Notes: generated from the sequence alone by a model not told the origin. A stretch of 41,090 nucleotides of DNA from Streptomyces sp. NBC_01237 (GCF_035917275.1 NZ_CP108511.1:1-41090); one strand, 5' to 3'. Shown: positions 14,926-23,373, counted from the stretch's first letter. A program made the numbers and translations.

Positions 14926-15348
14926 TCAGCGCCCCCAGGCGTTCCGGCACAGAGCGGCCAGGGACGGAGAGGTGACTCCCTGCGCGGCCCGGCACACCGA
15001 CCGCATGCCCCCGGACGGGACCCGGGGGACACCAGGTGTCCGGGGCTGGGCGCGACGCGGAGCGGGGGCCCGGTACGTCCGGCGGGGGTAGGGGCGGGCC
15101 CGGCGGGGCGGCGCCGCCTTCGCCGGTGCCGTCCGCTTCTTCGCGGCGGCCGAGGGCGAGGCTTCGATCTTCGTCAGCTCATCGGAGTACGGCGCGGGGG
15201 CGGCGGGCGGCACGGGGACGGCCGGCGGCGCGGGTGCGGGATGGGTGGCGGGGGCGTGCTGGGGTGCGGGTGGGCTGTCCGTCGCGGGCACGGACATGCA
15301 GCCGGTCAGGAGCGCGGCGGTCACAACAGTGAAAATCAAGGGGCGCAT
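14926..15348 (-). CDS. Proline-rich lipoprotein
   Basis: This 140-residue protein has a lipoprotein signal (MRPLIFTVVTAALLTGC; lipobox LLTGC, with the lipidated Cys at 17). A long Pro/Ala-rich spacer follows (about 25-60), then a Lys/Arg/Pro-rich region (KKRTAPAKAAPPRRARPYPR). The C-terminal end has two cysteines (SVCRAA and ALCRNAWG). The ribosome site is weak. It would sit on the outer face of the membrane with a basic arm that could touch the cell wall. The family is unknown. It may be cotranscribed with the XRE gene upstream. Confidence 0.65.
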   Translation of the reverse strand: MRPLIFTVVTAALLTGCMSVPATDSPPAPQHAPATHPAPAPPAVPVPPAAPAPYSDELTKIEASPSAAAKKRTAPAKAAPPRRARPYPRRTYRAPAPRRAQPRTPGVPRVPSGGMRSVCRAAQGVTSPSLAALCRNAWGR

Positions 15349-15422
15349 GCGTCCACGGTGCCGGAGGCGCGGCGCCTCCGTCCCGTGGCGCGCTGCGCCC
15401 CACCGGTACGAGTGACGTGGTG

Positions 15423-15719
15423 TCACATCCTGATGACCTCCTGCCGTCCGGCCAGTAGTGCCGCCCGGCGGGCGGCCGGGAGCATCTGTACGGCGTGGGT
15501 CGGTCCGGCGAGCAGATCGGGCACCGGGATGCCGTAGTGCGCGCACAGCCGGTCGACGTCGGAGAGGGACCACAGGGCTTTGCCCTGCTGCTTCCTGCTG
15601 ACCTGTCCCTGGCTGACGCGGATGCCATGGCCCAGGTCGCCCTGTGTCTCGCCGCAGGCGCGCATGAGTGCGGCGACGGTGATGCGGAGTGTGTCCTCGG
15701 TGGACATGTTCTTGGGCAT
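15423..15719 (-). CDS. XRE-family helix-turn-helix regulator (paralogue 2)
   Basis: This 98-residue protein starts at ATG 15719 after GGGGA. Its Cro/CI-type helix-turn-helix (ETQGDLGHGIRVSQGQVSRKQQG) is followed by DVDRLCAHYGIPVPDLLAG. It is paralogous to the protein at 2345-2629 along its whole length. The gene is divergent from 15850, and the gap holds a TTGTA repeat cluster, so it probably regulates itself and the divergent gene. The same repeats at 9644 and 16822 suggest a wider regulon. Confidence 0.75.
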   Translation of the reverse strand: MPKNMSTEDTLRITVAALMRACGETQGDLGHGIRVSQGQVSRKQQGKALWSLSDVDRLCAHYGIPVPDLLAGPTHAVQMLPAARRAALLAGRQEVIRM

Positions 15720-15790
15720 ATGCGGGTTCCCCATTTTCTATGAGCTGGGGACATAACGGCGCCGGAGGGCGGAAGGTCACTGGCGCGATG

Positions 15791-15821
15791 TGTAAATGAC
15801 CTACAACCCAAGCTTGTAGTC
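15791..15821. promoter_or_regulatory. TTGTA repeat operator, site C, in the divergent XRE promoter
   Basis: TGTAAATGACC, an inverted element CTACAACCCA (read TGGGTTGTAG on the minus strand) and AGCTTGTAGTC follow one another. AGCTTGTA is identical to the third element of the 16822-16856 cluster. It lies 28 bp before the plus-strand start at 15850 and 71 bp before the XRE start. Confidence 0.55.
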
Positions 15822-15849
15822 CGCGTGTGGCCGTGCCATCCTCGGTCCC

Positions 15850-16131
15850 ATGACGACCACTCCCCTTGCGGCCCTGCGCGCCAAATCCGAGAAGTCCGAG
15901 AAGCGGGCCGCCGAGGACAAGGCCGCTCTCCTCGCCGCCGCCGTCGCCGAGGCGATCACCTCGACCCGGTTCGGGCACCTCTCCGCCGTCGCCCGTGAAT
16001 CCGGCATCACGAGTCAGTACCTGCGCACCCTGGTGGAGGCTGAGCACCCCGGGTGGCTCGACCGGGCGGCGGCGCAGCGCGAGGCGGACAAGGCCAAGGC
16101 CCAGAAGGCCGGCGCGAAGCGCGCCGCCTGA
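15850..16131 (+). CDS. Small helix-turn-helix protein
   Basis: This 93-residue protein has charged helices at both ends (LRAKSEKSEKRAAEDKAALL and AQREADKAKAQKAGAKRAA). The centre, FGHLSAVARESGITSQYLRT, fits a helix-turn-helix. It is probably a DNA-binding regulator or small nucleoid-type protein. It is divergent from the XRE gene and is followed at 24 bp by the next gene, so it heads a three-gene unit ending at 16774. Confidence 0.65.
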   Translation: MTTTPLAALRAKSEKSEKRAAEDKAALLAAAVAEAITSTRFGHLSAVARESGITSQYLRTLVEAEHPGWLDRAAAQREADKAKAQKAGAKRAA

Positions 16132-16155
16132 CCGACGACGCAGGGAGACCCGGAC

Positions 16156-16458
16156 ATGAGCGCAGCACCGGCCGAGAGGCCAGAGCCGTACCGCACGCAG
16201 GCACACGCGGGACCGCGCACGATCACCCAGCTCCGCGCCGCGCTCACCGCGGCTTCGCCGGCGGACCGCGAGATTTTTGAGCAGCAGCTCGGGGGGCTCG
16301 ACCTCGATGACCCGGAGCAGTACGCGGCCCTGGTCCGCGCCTGGCGTCACCGGCTGCTCATGCGGACCCGGCCGGAGGTCCTGACCGCCGTGGCGGCGAG
16401 TGCGGATTCCTCCGCGCGCCGCTGGACGTCGGCGCAGATCCTCGGGGAGACCGGGTGA
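16156..16458 (+). CDS. DUF6247-like protein, possible antitoxin
   Basis: This 100-residue protein starts at ATG 16156 after GGGAGA. The pattern TQLRAALTAASPADREIFEQ followed by a helix ending in VRAWRHR resembles DUF6247-type actinobacterial proteins, which are often found next to small RelE-like proteins. The gene overlaps the next by four bases (GTGA), so the two are made together. An antitoxin role is suggested by this pairing, not by a diagnostic motif. Confidence 0.5.
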   Translation: MSAAPAERPEPYRTQAHAGPRTITQLRAALTAASPADREIFEQQLGGLDLDDPEQYAALVRAWRHRLLMRTRPEVLTAVAASADSSARRWTSAQILGETG

Positions 16459-16721
16459 CGTCGTGGTCCGTCGTCTACAGCGACACCGGCCGTATCTCGC
16501 TCGCCACGGCGACCGCCGAGGAGCGTACGGCGGTCGTGCAGTTCGAGAAGGGGCTCTGCGCCGACCCGCACGCGGCGGGGGAGATCTACCCTGACCGGGT
16601 TGGGGGGCTCTACACCGCGCTGCTCACGGTGGGGGGCCGTCCCGCGTGGACGAGTGTGCTCTACCGGGTGGACGACGCCGCCCGTGAGGTCCTGGTGGTG
16701 GCGCTGATCTCCGGCCCCTGA
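16455..16721 (+). CDS. Small RelE/ParE-like protein, possible toxin
   Basis: This 88-residue protein starts at GTG 16455, overlapping the previous stop. Its size and the order of elements resemble RelE/ParE-fold toxins: strand WSVVYSD, helix, YTALLTVGGR and the final strands SVLYRVDDAAREVLVVALI. The catalytic basic residues of RelE are not obvious, so it may be an inactive or different member. It ends 26 bp before a strong terminator. Confidence 0.45.
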   Translation: MTSWSVVYSDTGRISLATATAEERTAVVQFEKGLCADPHAAGEIYPDRVGGLYTALLTVGGRPAWTSVLYRVDDAAREVLVVALISGP

Positions 16722-16746
16722 CCCGCCGCCGGACGTCGCTCTCCGG

Positions 16747-16774
16747 GAGCCCCCGCCGAATCCGGCGGGGGCTC
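16747..16774 (+). terminator. Terminator after the 15850-16721 unit
   Basis: GAGCCCCCGCC (16747-16757) pairs perfectly with GGCGGGGGCTC (16764-16774), followed by TTCTGT. Confidence 0.85.
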
Positions 16775-16821
16775 TTCTGTGTGGCGGGGGGTAGGCCGAA
16801 TGGGGGAAAACTGGCAACCAA

Positions 16822-16856
16822 AGTTGTAGTTCAACTTGTAGTTCAGCTTGTAAATG
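16822..16856. promoter_or_regulatory. TTGTA repeat operator, site B
   Basis: Three tandem elements, AGTTGTAGTTC (16822), AACTTGTAGTTC (16833) and AGCTTGTAAATG (16845), repeat every 11-12 bp, one helical turn. The cluster lies 44 bp before the gene at 16900. It is the clearest of three related clusters on the plasmid and probably a regulator binding site overlapping the promoter. Confidence 0.6.
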
Positions 16857-16899
16857 TGTCACGTTGTGGTGGTCAGCAGCAACGAACGGAAGGGCCACC

Positions 16900-17748
16900 A
16901 TGAACACCACCACCGCCACCAGGAACCGCCTCTCCCTCCCGGTCTGGTTCGTCCGGGCGTACGACGCCGAGCTGGCGGAGACGCACCAGGACAGCGACGA
17001 CCCGGCGTACCGCGCGATTGCCGCCCACGTGGCGAGCGGCGCCACCACCGTCCCCGCATGGCTCGCCGGTCACCTCGCGGACCTCGCGACCCACCTGTGG
17101 GACCTCGTCGACACCGACCGCGAAGCGCCGCCCGCCACCCGCGCCGCCCGCCGCCGAGGATGCGCCGCGCTCCTCTCCCGGCTCCAGGAGCTCGGCATCA
17201 CCCCCTGGCCCCTCACCGGCCACGGGGCGCGCCCGTGGGGCACCGAGGCCGCGCACTGCCCCGACTGCGCACCGCTCGTCGGCCCCCGCGCCCCCGCCGC
17301 TGTCACCGGGCCCGCCCCCCAGACCCCGGCCGCCGAGCCCGCGACGGACGCAGAGGCGATCGTGGCCGAGCACGGCGAGCACCTGCGTCCCGGATCGGTC
17401 GTCAGCCACACCGACCGGCGCGGGATCACCTCGCGCGGCGTCGTCGTCTCCCTCTACTACCGGGCCGGAGGCCGCGCCGCCGCCGACCTCCTCCTGATCA
17501 CCGGAGAGGCAAGCGTCTTCGCCGATGCGCTCGCCCCGGTTCCGGTGCCCGAGGAGCCCGACCTCGGCGAGCAGATCGAGGGCTGGTGGCTGATCCTGGA
17601 CGCGGCCGGAACCGTCCTCACCCACACCTGCGGCACGTCGCGGCAGCAGGCCATCCGCAGGGCGCTCACGGACCCCGCCGTACGGGCCTCGCAGGCCCGT
17701 GACGGCGGTGTCGCCGCCCGGGGGCTGTGGACCGCAGACCTGCGCTGA
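16900..17748 (+). CDS. Hypothetical protein
   Basis: This 282-residue protein starts at ATG 16900 after GGAAGGG. The first 95 residues are helical (LPVWFVRAYDAELAETHQDS). A CPDC pair lies near residue 120 within a Pro/Ala-rich linker. The second half looks beta-rich (HLRPGSVVSHTDRRGITSRG), then EQIEGWWLILDAAGTVLTHT and a helix with a regular SRQQAIRRAL. No family is recognised. It is a single-gene unit between the site B repeats and a terminator, so it is probably controlled by the plasmid regulator that binds those repeats. Confidence 0.65.
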   Translation: MNTTTATRNRLSLPVWFVRAYDAELAETHQDSDDPAYRAIAAHVASGATTVPAWLAGHLADLATHLWDLVDTDREAPPATRAARRRGCAALLSRLQELGITPWPLTGHGARPWGTEAAHCPDCAPLVGPRAPAAVTGPAPQTPAAEPATDAEAIVAEHGEHLRPGSVVSHTDRRGITSRGVVVSLYYRAGGRAAADLLLITGEASVFADALAPVPVPEEPDLGEQIEGWWLILDAAGTVLTHTCGTSRQQAIRRALTDPAVRASQARDGGVAARGLWTADLR

Positions 17749-17755
17749 CAGCGAC

Positions 17756-17785
17756 CGCCCGGGGCCCCTCACAGGGCCCCGGGCG
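17756..17785. terminator. Bidirectional terminator between convergent genes
   Basis: CGCCCGGGGCCC (17756-17767) pairs perfectly with GGGCCCCGGGCG (17774-17785) around a six-base loop. It fills the gap between the 16900-17748 gene and the convergent minus-strand gene ending at 17786. Confidence 0.85.
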
Positions 17786-18301
17786 CTACTCCGGGCGCAG
17801 TGACATGTCGGTCCCGCACTGCGTGCACCCGCGTGCACCCGGCCGCGACAGTGCCGCCCGTGCCTCTCCCGCGTCGGTGGTCTCGGTGTACCGGGCATCA
17901 CGCGCCTGCCAGCAGTCGGCACGGTGGACCACGGTGCGGCGCACCGCCGAGCCGTCCGCGCGCCGCTCCGCGACGATCCGCCACCCCGGTACCGGGACGG
18001 CCGGGACAGCGGGCTGCGCCGGGGGACTGGTCCAGTCGGGCATCCGGTCCGTGACGACCGCCCCGTAATCCGCTCCGGGCACCCTGGACGCCTGCCCGGC
18101 AGGCATCCAGGAGCGGTACTCGCCCGGCGCCGCGTGCTCCTCGTCCACGGTGCGCCAGAGCACGAGACCCACCAGCAGCAGCCACCCCTGCGGCGTCTCC
18201 CGCTGCGCGTACAGCCGACCCCGCAGGGTCTGACCCTCGGGAGTCCTCACCACGACCGGCGGAGCGGCATCAGGCGTGGGGAGGGTCGGCTCGTCCGGCA
18301 T
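17786..18301 (-). CDS. Hypothetical protein with one hydrophobic segment
   Basis: This 171-residue protein has a short hydrophobic stretch near residue 40 (GWLLLVGLVLW) that could be a buried strand or a membrane segment. The C-terminal third has HRADCWQAR and CTQCGTDM, so paired cysteines may bind a metal. No family is recognised. It is followed upstream by the Cys-rich gene at 18577 on the same strand with a 27-bp gap, so the two may be cotranscribed. Confidence 0.6.
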   Translation of the reverse strand: MPDEPTLPTPDAAPPVVVRTPEGQTLRGRLYAQRETPQGWLLLVGLVLWRTVDEEHAAPGEYRSWMPAGQASRVPGADYGAVVTDRMPDWTSPPAQPAVPAVPVPGWRIVAERRADGSAVRRTVVHRADCWQARDARYTETTDAGEARAALSRPGARGCTQCGTDMSLRPE

Positions 18302-18328
18302 GCCACCACCGTAATCCGGCCCCCGGGG

Positions 18329-18577
18329 CTAGCAGCAGCTCTCCCGGGCGGTCAGGTCGGGCGGCTCCAGATCGTACGCATCCTCAGCGAGCGCGATCCC
18401 CTCGCAGTGACAGGGCTGATCGTCCGACAGATCCCGGGGGCACGCCCAGTAATGGCGCTCCGCCTGCGTCTCCGTCCCGGTGCCCGGCGCCCGGCAAGGG
18501 CAGGGATCATGCTCGGACAGGCCCCCGGGGCACGTCCAGTGGTGCCCCTCCTGGCTGTGGTCCTGGATATCGATCAC
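18329..18577 (-). CDS. Cys-rich protein with two tandem metal-binding-like repeats
   Basis: This 82-residue protein starts at GTG 18577 after GGAGGA. Two repeats align: HHWTCPGGLSEHDPCPC and RHYWACPRDLSDDQPCHC. Each has an aromatic, a Cys-Pro and a Cys-x-Cys at fixed spacing, and the protein ends in Cys-Cys. This spacing suggests two zinc-binding knuckles arising by internal duplication. No named family is recognised. Confidence 0.65.
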   Translation of the reverse strand: MIDIQDHSQEGHHWTCPGGLSEHDPCPCRAPGTGTETQAERHYWACPRDLSDDQPCHCEGIALAEDAYDLEPPDLTARESCC

Positions 18578-18962
18578 GGGTCCTCCAGTGCTCCGTGGTC
18601 CCCGGTCGGGACCGGCTCAAGGGATAACGGCTCACGCGGAGCAGGGCACGGCCGGGCACGCAGGAATACAAATCCGTGACGGGTGGGGCTGGTGGGACAT
18701 TGCGGGCCGCACTGTGGGAGTCCCGGCCGCACGTGCCCGGCCCCGGGGACACAGCAGCCCGATTCCCGGGTGTGTGTCATCGCTCTTCGATACCATGAGG
18801 ACACGGCAAGTCGCGTACGCCGTTCGCCGCCGCCGCCCAGCGCCCACGCCGCCTGGAGGCACAGTCGGCCAAGGTCTCAAGGGGCCCGCGAAGCGAGTTC
18901 TTCCGATGGCCCCGACGTACACGGTCGACGGAAGCGTGGGCACCGTCGCGTTGGAGTACGCC
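18578..18962. other. Intergenic region between divergent genes
   Basis: No convincing gene is seen in these 385 bases. GGTCCC (18598-18603) and GGGACC (18609-18614) can pair around CGGTC. CTTCGATACC near 18786-18795 could include a -10 element for the plus-strand gene at 18963. The rest looks like plain spacer. Confidence 0.4.
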
Positions 18963-19586
18963 ATGCCGAAGAACCAGAGCACCGCGAGCAGGAAGGCGCG
19001 TGCAGCCGCGCGGGAGAAGGGCCAAAAGTTCACCGCGGCCCGACGCCTCAACGAGACAACTCCCAAACCGAGCGCAGCAGTTCGGGCCTACAGCTACGTT
19101 CCCACCGGCGCGGCCGGTGACGAACACGTATGGGCCCGCCTCGCTGAGGACTGCCCCGGCTGCCCCTGCCACGCGGCACGCGTATGCGCCGATGGGCTCT
19201 GGTACCAGGCATCGCGCCCCAGGTACGCAGACGGCACGGCCTACACCGACCGGTGCCCCTGCGAGGAAACCGCCGAACCTCCCGAGCCCCGGCGGCTCAC
19301 CATCGCGTTCAACGGGGTCATCCGGACTGTCGAGGCCGAGTACCACCGGCACGGCCACCTGCGCGGAAAACTCCGCGTGCTGGGCTACCCGTTCCGGGCC
19401 GAGCCGGATGACGGCTCCGCCGCCGACCGCTGCGGCATGGTCCTTGCCCGCTCCGGGGTCATGCGGACCGCCCGCGACGATCACGGCGACACCTGGGAGG
19501 TCCGCCCCCGTGGATCTGTCGGAGGGCGCCCCGCCGCCATCACCGGATGGTGGACGGACGGCACCGGGCCGACTCGCTCGGCCTAG
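18963..19586 (+). CDS. Hypothetical protein, basic N-terminus and Cys cluster
   Basis: This 207-residue protein is placed at ATG 18963 (MPKNQSTASRKARAAAREKG), where GGAG precedes; the frame is open further upstream but reads as noncoding. The first 40 residues are a basic helix of a type common at the start of plasmid proteins in Streptomyces. Then come CPGCPC (about 67-72), CADG and CPCEE, which may bind metal. The C-terminal half is beta-rich (RRLTIAFNGVIRTVEAEYHR). No enzyme motif is recognised. It is the last gene before the second transfer module. Confidence 0.6.
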   Translation: MPKNQSTASRKARAAAREKGQKFTAARRLNETTPKPSAAVRAYSYVPTGAAGDEHVWARLAEDCPGCPCHAARVCADGLWYQASRPRYADGTAYTDRCPCEETAEPPEPRRLTIAFNGVIRTVEAEYHRHGHLRGKLRVLGYPFRAEPDDGSAADRCGMVLARSGVMRTARDDHGDTWEVRPRGSVGGRPAAITGWWTDGTGPTRSA

Positions 19587-19729
19587 GGGCGGGGATCACG
19601 CGGTGCTGCGGCCGTGGCCGGTCGGGACGACCGCGTACGTGCGGCTGGCCGCGTCCGCCCCCGGTCGGCCGGCCCGGATTCGCGCCCCCGGACCCGCTCC
19701 CCATCGGGGCCGGGGTGCGTTGACCCGGC

Positions 19730-21934
19730 ATGGAGCTGTTCACTGATCTGCCGCTGCCCGGCGGCGCCGCCGGGCTCGGCGGCGCCGCCCTGGCCCTGCT
19801 CGTGATCCTGACCGTGATGGCCAATCAGGGCGGCCCCGCTGATCACGCAAAATTCAACGCCAGCATCGAGGCCGCCGCCGGGGCCGTGGCCGCAGCGGTC
19901 GCGCGGTACGTCTCCGGCCGGGACCTGACCGGGGAGCCCCGGAGCGAGGCGACATGGTGGCACGCGGGCGCGCCGATGCCCGACGACCGCCGGTCCGAGA
20001 CCCCGGTGACCGATCTCGGATCGACGGCTCCACCCGCCGTGGAGCGCCGCGCCGCCCGTGCCGTCACCGCCCCGTTCCGCGTGCTCGGCGGCTCCCTGGC
20101 GGGGGTGTGGCGGGTGCTGCGCGCCTGGCACCGCTGGCCCCGTGCCGCACGGTCGGCGGTGCGCCTCGCGCTGCTGCCGGCCGCGTGGGGGATGTGGCGG
20201 CACCTCGACCTCATGGTCGCCGTCCTGGTGGTGCTGGCCGCCGTGGCGGCCGTGGCCGCGATCACCGGGCCGTCCGCGCTGCGCTGGTGGTCCGTCACCC
20301 CCGTGTGGAGCGACGGTCAGATCTACGGGCCGGGCATCTGGACCGCTGTGCGGCAGGTCCTCCGGATGGAGGAGACCGAGCCCCGCGCCCGATGGCTGGC
20401 CGTCCCCGACGACATGCGGGCCGACGGTGCACGCATCGTGCTGCGGCTGCCGGTGCAGTGGATCGGCGGCCCCGAAGGGGTGGCGGCGATCGAGCGGATC
20501 ATTGAGGCCCGGGTACCGGGCGAGTGGGATTCGAAATGGGCCCGGACCGACCGGGAGCATTACGCCCAGTGGACCCCGAAGCCGAGGCCGAAAAAGAAGC
20601 CGGTCCTTCCTGAATACGTCCCGTGGAGATCCACCGGAGACCCGTACGCGGTGTTCTTCGGGAAGGCGATCGAGGGAGAAGAGATTGTCGACGCGGTCAT
20701 CATGACGCAGACTGCCACGCCGCATTGGGGTGTGGCCGGGGACACCGGTTCCGGAAAGTCGACGGCGCTCTACATTCCGGTTGTGCACGCTCGTCAGAGC
20801 GGTGGTCTCGTTGACATTCTCGACACGAAGCGAAATTCCCTTCGGCAGGCCGAGGGGTTTTCGGGTGTCCGCGTGCACAAGACGGTACGCGAGTGCATCG
20901 CCGCCTTCGGTGAATTCCTCGCTTCGATGATGGCGGCAGAGGCCGCAATGGAAAAGGGCGCAGATCCCGCACTCAGGGATCAGCTCGTTCCCCGCACACT
21001 CGTGATCGATGAACTCCCCACCCTTTTCAAACTCGCCTATTGCTGGTGGCGGTACGGTCTGAAAGGGAAAGGGGCGCCGCCTTTCGCGGACTGGCTGGGA
21101 ATCATCCTTCTCCAGGGGCGTTCCTCGGATCACCGTGTCGTCATCGGCACACAGCAATTCGCCAACGCGTTTTTCGGCGGCACGATGGAGCGTGCACAGA
21201 TCGGTACCCGGATCACTGTCGGGCAGACGGACCGCGTCTCGTGGGGTGTTGCTTTCGGGCAGAGCACACCCATGCTGGGATATCCCACTGATATCAAGGG
21301 CAGGGGCGCCTACTCGGACAAAAGGAAGGCGCCCGATGCTGACCATGTGTGGGTCCGCGAAGTGCAGCCCTGCTATATCACCCCGGAAGTCCCGGACCTC
21401 CTCGCGAAATGCCCGCAGGCGCCCGCCTGGTTCGACCGGGGGGCGATGGCCCCATGGATCACCGCCGAGATCCTGGCCGAGGTGAGCGAGGCCGCCGCGG
21501 TGACCGATTTCCTCCCCGGAGGCAAGTACGGACCGCAGCGACTCACTGCTGCCACGCCTGCGGCAGGCACGGGGGAAACGGGGTGTCGTCCCAGCTCAGG
21601 ACCCGTGGCAGCAGGCAGCGTGGCAGCACCCGTGGCAGCACCCGTGGCAGCAGTCGACGAGGGCCAGGAGGACGAGGACCTGCCCGAGACGTACGGCCTG
21701 GCGGAGGCTCACGAGCGCGGCATCCTGCCGTGGGCTCCCGCCACCGTGCGGTCCTATCTCAAGCGCAGCGCGGAGCGCGGAATCGAGCGCCCGGAGGGGA
21801 TCACGGACGGTCAGAAGGTCTATTACAGCGAGGCCGAGCTGAAATCGTGGCTGGCGGCCTGGACTGCCTGGCAGGAGAAAAACGGTTCCGTGAAGACCGC
21901 CAAGGATTCCGCCGAATCGAAAACTGTTTCATAG
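19730..21934 (+). CDS. TcpA/VirD4-type coupling ATPase (FtsK-HerA family)
   Basis: This 734-residue protein has two N-terminal hydrophobic stretches (about 15-35 and 160-185). A cytoplasmic ATPase follows, with Walker A GDTGSGKST (about 337-345) and Walker B LVIDEL (about 423-428). A GTQQFANAFF segment resembles the sensor/arginine region of HerA/FtsK ATPases. A linker with three VAAP units, encoded by a 12-bp repeat at 21620-21652, leads to a C-terminal helix-turn-helix-like domain (EAHERGILPWAPATVRSYLK). Coupling proteins of this form (TcpA of pCW3, Orf21 of Tn916) deliver DNA to the secretion channel. It leads the cluster of secretion genes. Confidence 0.8.
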   Translation: MELFTDLPLPGGAAGLGGAALALLVILTVMANQGGPADHAKFNASIEAAAGAVAAAVARYVSGRDLTGEPRSEATWWHAGAPMPDDRRSETPVTDLGSTAPPAVERRAARAVTAPFRVLGGSLAGVWRVLRAWHRWPRAARSAVRLALLPAAWGMWRHLDLMVAVLVVLAAVAAVAAITGPSALRWWSVTPVWSDGQIYGPGIWTAVRQVLRMEETEPRARWLAVPDDMRADGARIVLRLPVQWIGGPEGVAAIERIIEARVPGEWDSKWARTDREHYAQWTPKPRPKKKPVLPEYVPWRSTGDPYAVFFGKAIEGEEIVDAVIMTQTATPHWGVAGDTGSGKSTALYIPVVHARQSGGLVDILDTKRNSLRQAEGFSGVRVHKTVRECIAAFGEFLASMMAAEAAMEKGADPALRDQLVPRTLVIDELPTLFKLAYCWWRYGLKGKGAPPFADWLGIILLQGRSSDHRVVIGTQQFANAFFGGTMERAQIGTRITVGQTDRVSWGVAFGQSTPMLGYPTDIKGRGAYSDKRKAPDADHVWVREVQPCYITPEVPDLLAKCPQAPAWFDRGAMAPWITAEILAEVSEAAAVTDFLPGGKYGPQRLTAATPAAGTGETGCRPSSGPVAAGSVAAPVAAPVAAVDEGQEDEDLPETYGLAEAHERGILPWAPATVRSYLKRSAERGIERPEGITDGQKVYYSEAELKSWLAAWTAWQEKNGSVKTAKDSAESKTVS

Positions 21935-22038
21935 TCGAGTCCGGTATCCCCGAAACCGTTGCCCCGTTCAATCGTTCTAAAGGTGAGCCGCGATTTGCGG
22001 ACGCCGCGCGCTATGCGCTGATTCGGGGGAGGTATCCG

Positions 22039-23070
22039 GTGCCGTCACTAGGGACGATCGCCCGGAAAATCGCTGGACTGCCGGAACCGGCGAAAGAGGA
22101 AGCGGCGCCCCCGCAGACGGGCGCCGCCGAGTGGGAAGCGGCGGGCGCACAGCTGGCCGCGCGTCAGCGCAATTCCGGCCCTCCGGCCGGCGGCCGGGCC
22201 GCTCCCTGGACGCCTGAGACCGAACCGCCCGGGACCGTGGCCGCCCGCCGTGTGGGCCGCGGTCTGGTCTGGACGGTGCTCGGCCTCGCCGTGGTCACCG
22301 GAGTCCGGTCGTGGGTCGTGCCGCCGCAGGCCAAGGCCCCGCCGCAGGCCCCCGCCGCCACGGCTCCGGCCTACCCGGACGCCGCCGCGCAGGCCGTGGC
22401 CGCGCGGGCAGCGCGGGCGTACCTCACGTGGGACGAGGACGCCCCGGAGGAGCGCGCCGCGCTCCTGGCCGCCGTCCTGCCCGCGAGCACCGACACGGCG
22501 ATGGGATGGGACGGGCACGGGCACCAGGACGTCACGGCGGTGGAGCCCGGGGCGGTGACCCCGGGCCCCGACCGCCGGGCCCGGGTGCGCGTGGACGTCC
22601 TGGTCACCGCGACCGGTCCGGGGGCGGCGGCCCGGTGGGTGGGGCTGGACGTCCCCGTGGCGGAGACGGGCGGCCGGGTCGTCGTCACCGGACCGCCCGG
22701 ACTCGTCGGTATCCCCGCCGCCGGGCCCAAGATCCCCGCACCGCCCGTACCGGAGACCGACCACGACCTCTCGCGGCGCACCGAGGGCGCGGTCCGCAGG
22801 TTCCTGGCCGCGTACGCGCACGGCGACGTCGACGCAGTCACGGCTCCCGGCGCGAAGGTGCCGCCGCTGCCCGCCGGAATCGCGCTCGCCGCCCTCGATT
22901 CCTGGGCGGTCGACGCCGGAAATGGGGACGACCGCACCGGCACCGCCCTTGTCACCTGGACTGTCGGCGGCGCCTCGCTCCAGCAGACGTACCGCGTCGT
23001 GCTGGCCCGTGTGTCCAGTGGCAATGCCGCCCGGTGGCAGGTGGCCGACCTGAAAGGCGGACAGATGTGA
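22039..23070 (+). CDS. TcpC-family secretion channel protein
   Basis: This 343-residue protein is placed at GTG 22039, six bases after GGGGGAGG; the frame is open upstream but without a start this good. A cytoplasmic Pro-rich N-terminus is followed by one membrane helix (VGRGLVWTVLGLAVVTGV, about 75-92). Two NTF2-like segments follow (AAQAVAARAARAYLTW and AVRRFLAAYAHGDVDAVTA), each a helix before beta strands. This is the layout of TcpC/Orf13, the VirB8-like channel component of Tn916 and pCW3. It lies between the coupling ATPase and the TcpE/VirB4 genes. Confidence 0.75.
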   Translation: MPSLGTIARKIAGLPEPAKEEAAPPQTGAAEWEAAGAQLAARQRNSGPPAGGRAAPWTPETEPPGTVAARRVGRGLVWTVLGLAVVTGVRSWVVPPQAKAPPQAPAATAPAYPDAAAQAVAARAARAYLTWDEDAPEERAALLAAVLPASTDTAMGWDGHGHQDVTAVEPGAVTPGPDRRARVRVDVLVTATGPGAAARWVGLDVPVAETGGRVVVTGPPGLVGIPAAGPKIPAPPVPETDHDLSRRTEGAVRRFLAAYAHGDVDAVTAPGAKVPPLPAGIALAALDSWAVDAGNGDDRTGTALVTWTVGGASLQQTYRVVLARVSSGNAARWQVADLKGGQM

Positions 23071-23139
23071 CCCCGATACGCGGCACGTCAGCAAAAAAAT
23101 GGTGGCCTCCAACATCGATCAATCAAATGGAGCTGGGAA

Positions 23140-23373
23140 ATGAATCTGGCATTGACGACGGGTTCTGAATTCAAGCAGTGGGCTTTCGTTCTCGGCGGGA
23201 ACGCCTTTGCCGTCGTCCTGATGGGACGGGCGGGAATGTTCTTCTTCAAAGAGGAATGGGGGAAGTTGATCACGTGCTTCACCGCGTCCGTTTTCGTGGG
23301 CGCGACAGTCTATTCACCCGAAACCGTTCAGGCGGTCATCGGTGCCGTCTGGTCCAAGGTGAGTGAAGCGTGA
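23140..23373 (+). CDS. Small membrane protein of the secretion cluster
   Basis: This 77-residue protein has two membrane segments (FVLGGNAFAVVLMGRAGMFF and LITCFTASVFVGATVY). The start at 23140 follows GGAG. It overlaps the next gene by four bases (GTGA). Its size and place before TcpE and VirB4 match the small TcpD- or VirB2/VirB3-like subunits of such systems. The GC content of the gene is visibly lower than that of its neighbours. Confidence 0.65.
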   Translation: MNLALTTGSEFKQWAFVLGGNAFAVVLMGRAGMFFFKEEWGKLITCFTASVFVGATVYSPETVQAVIGAVWSKVSEA

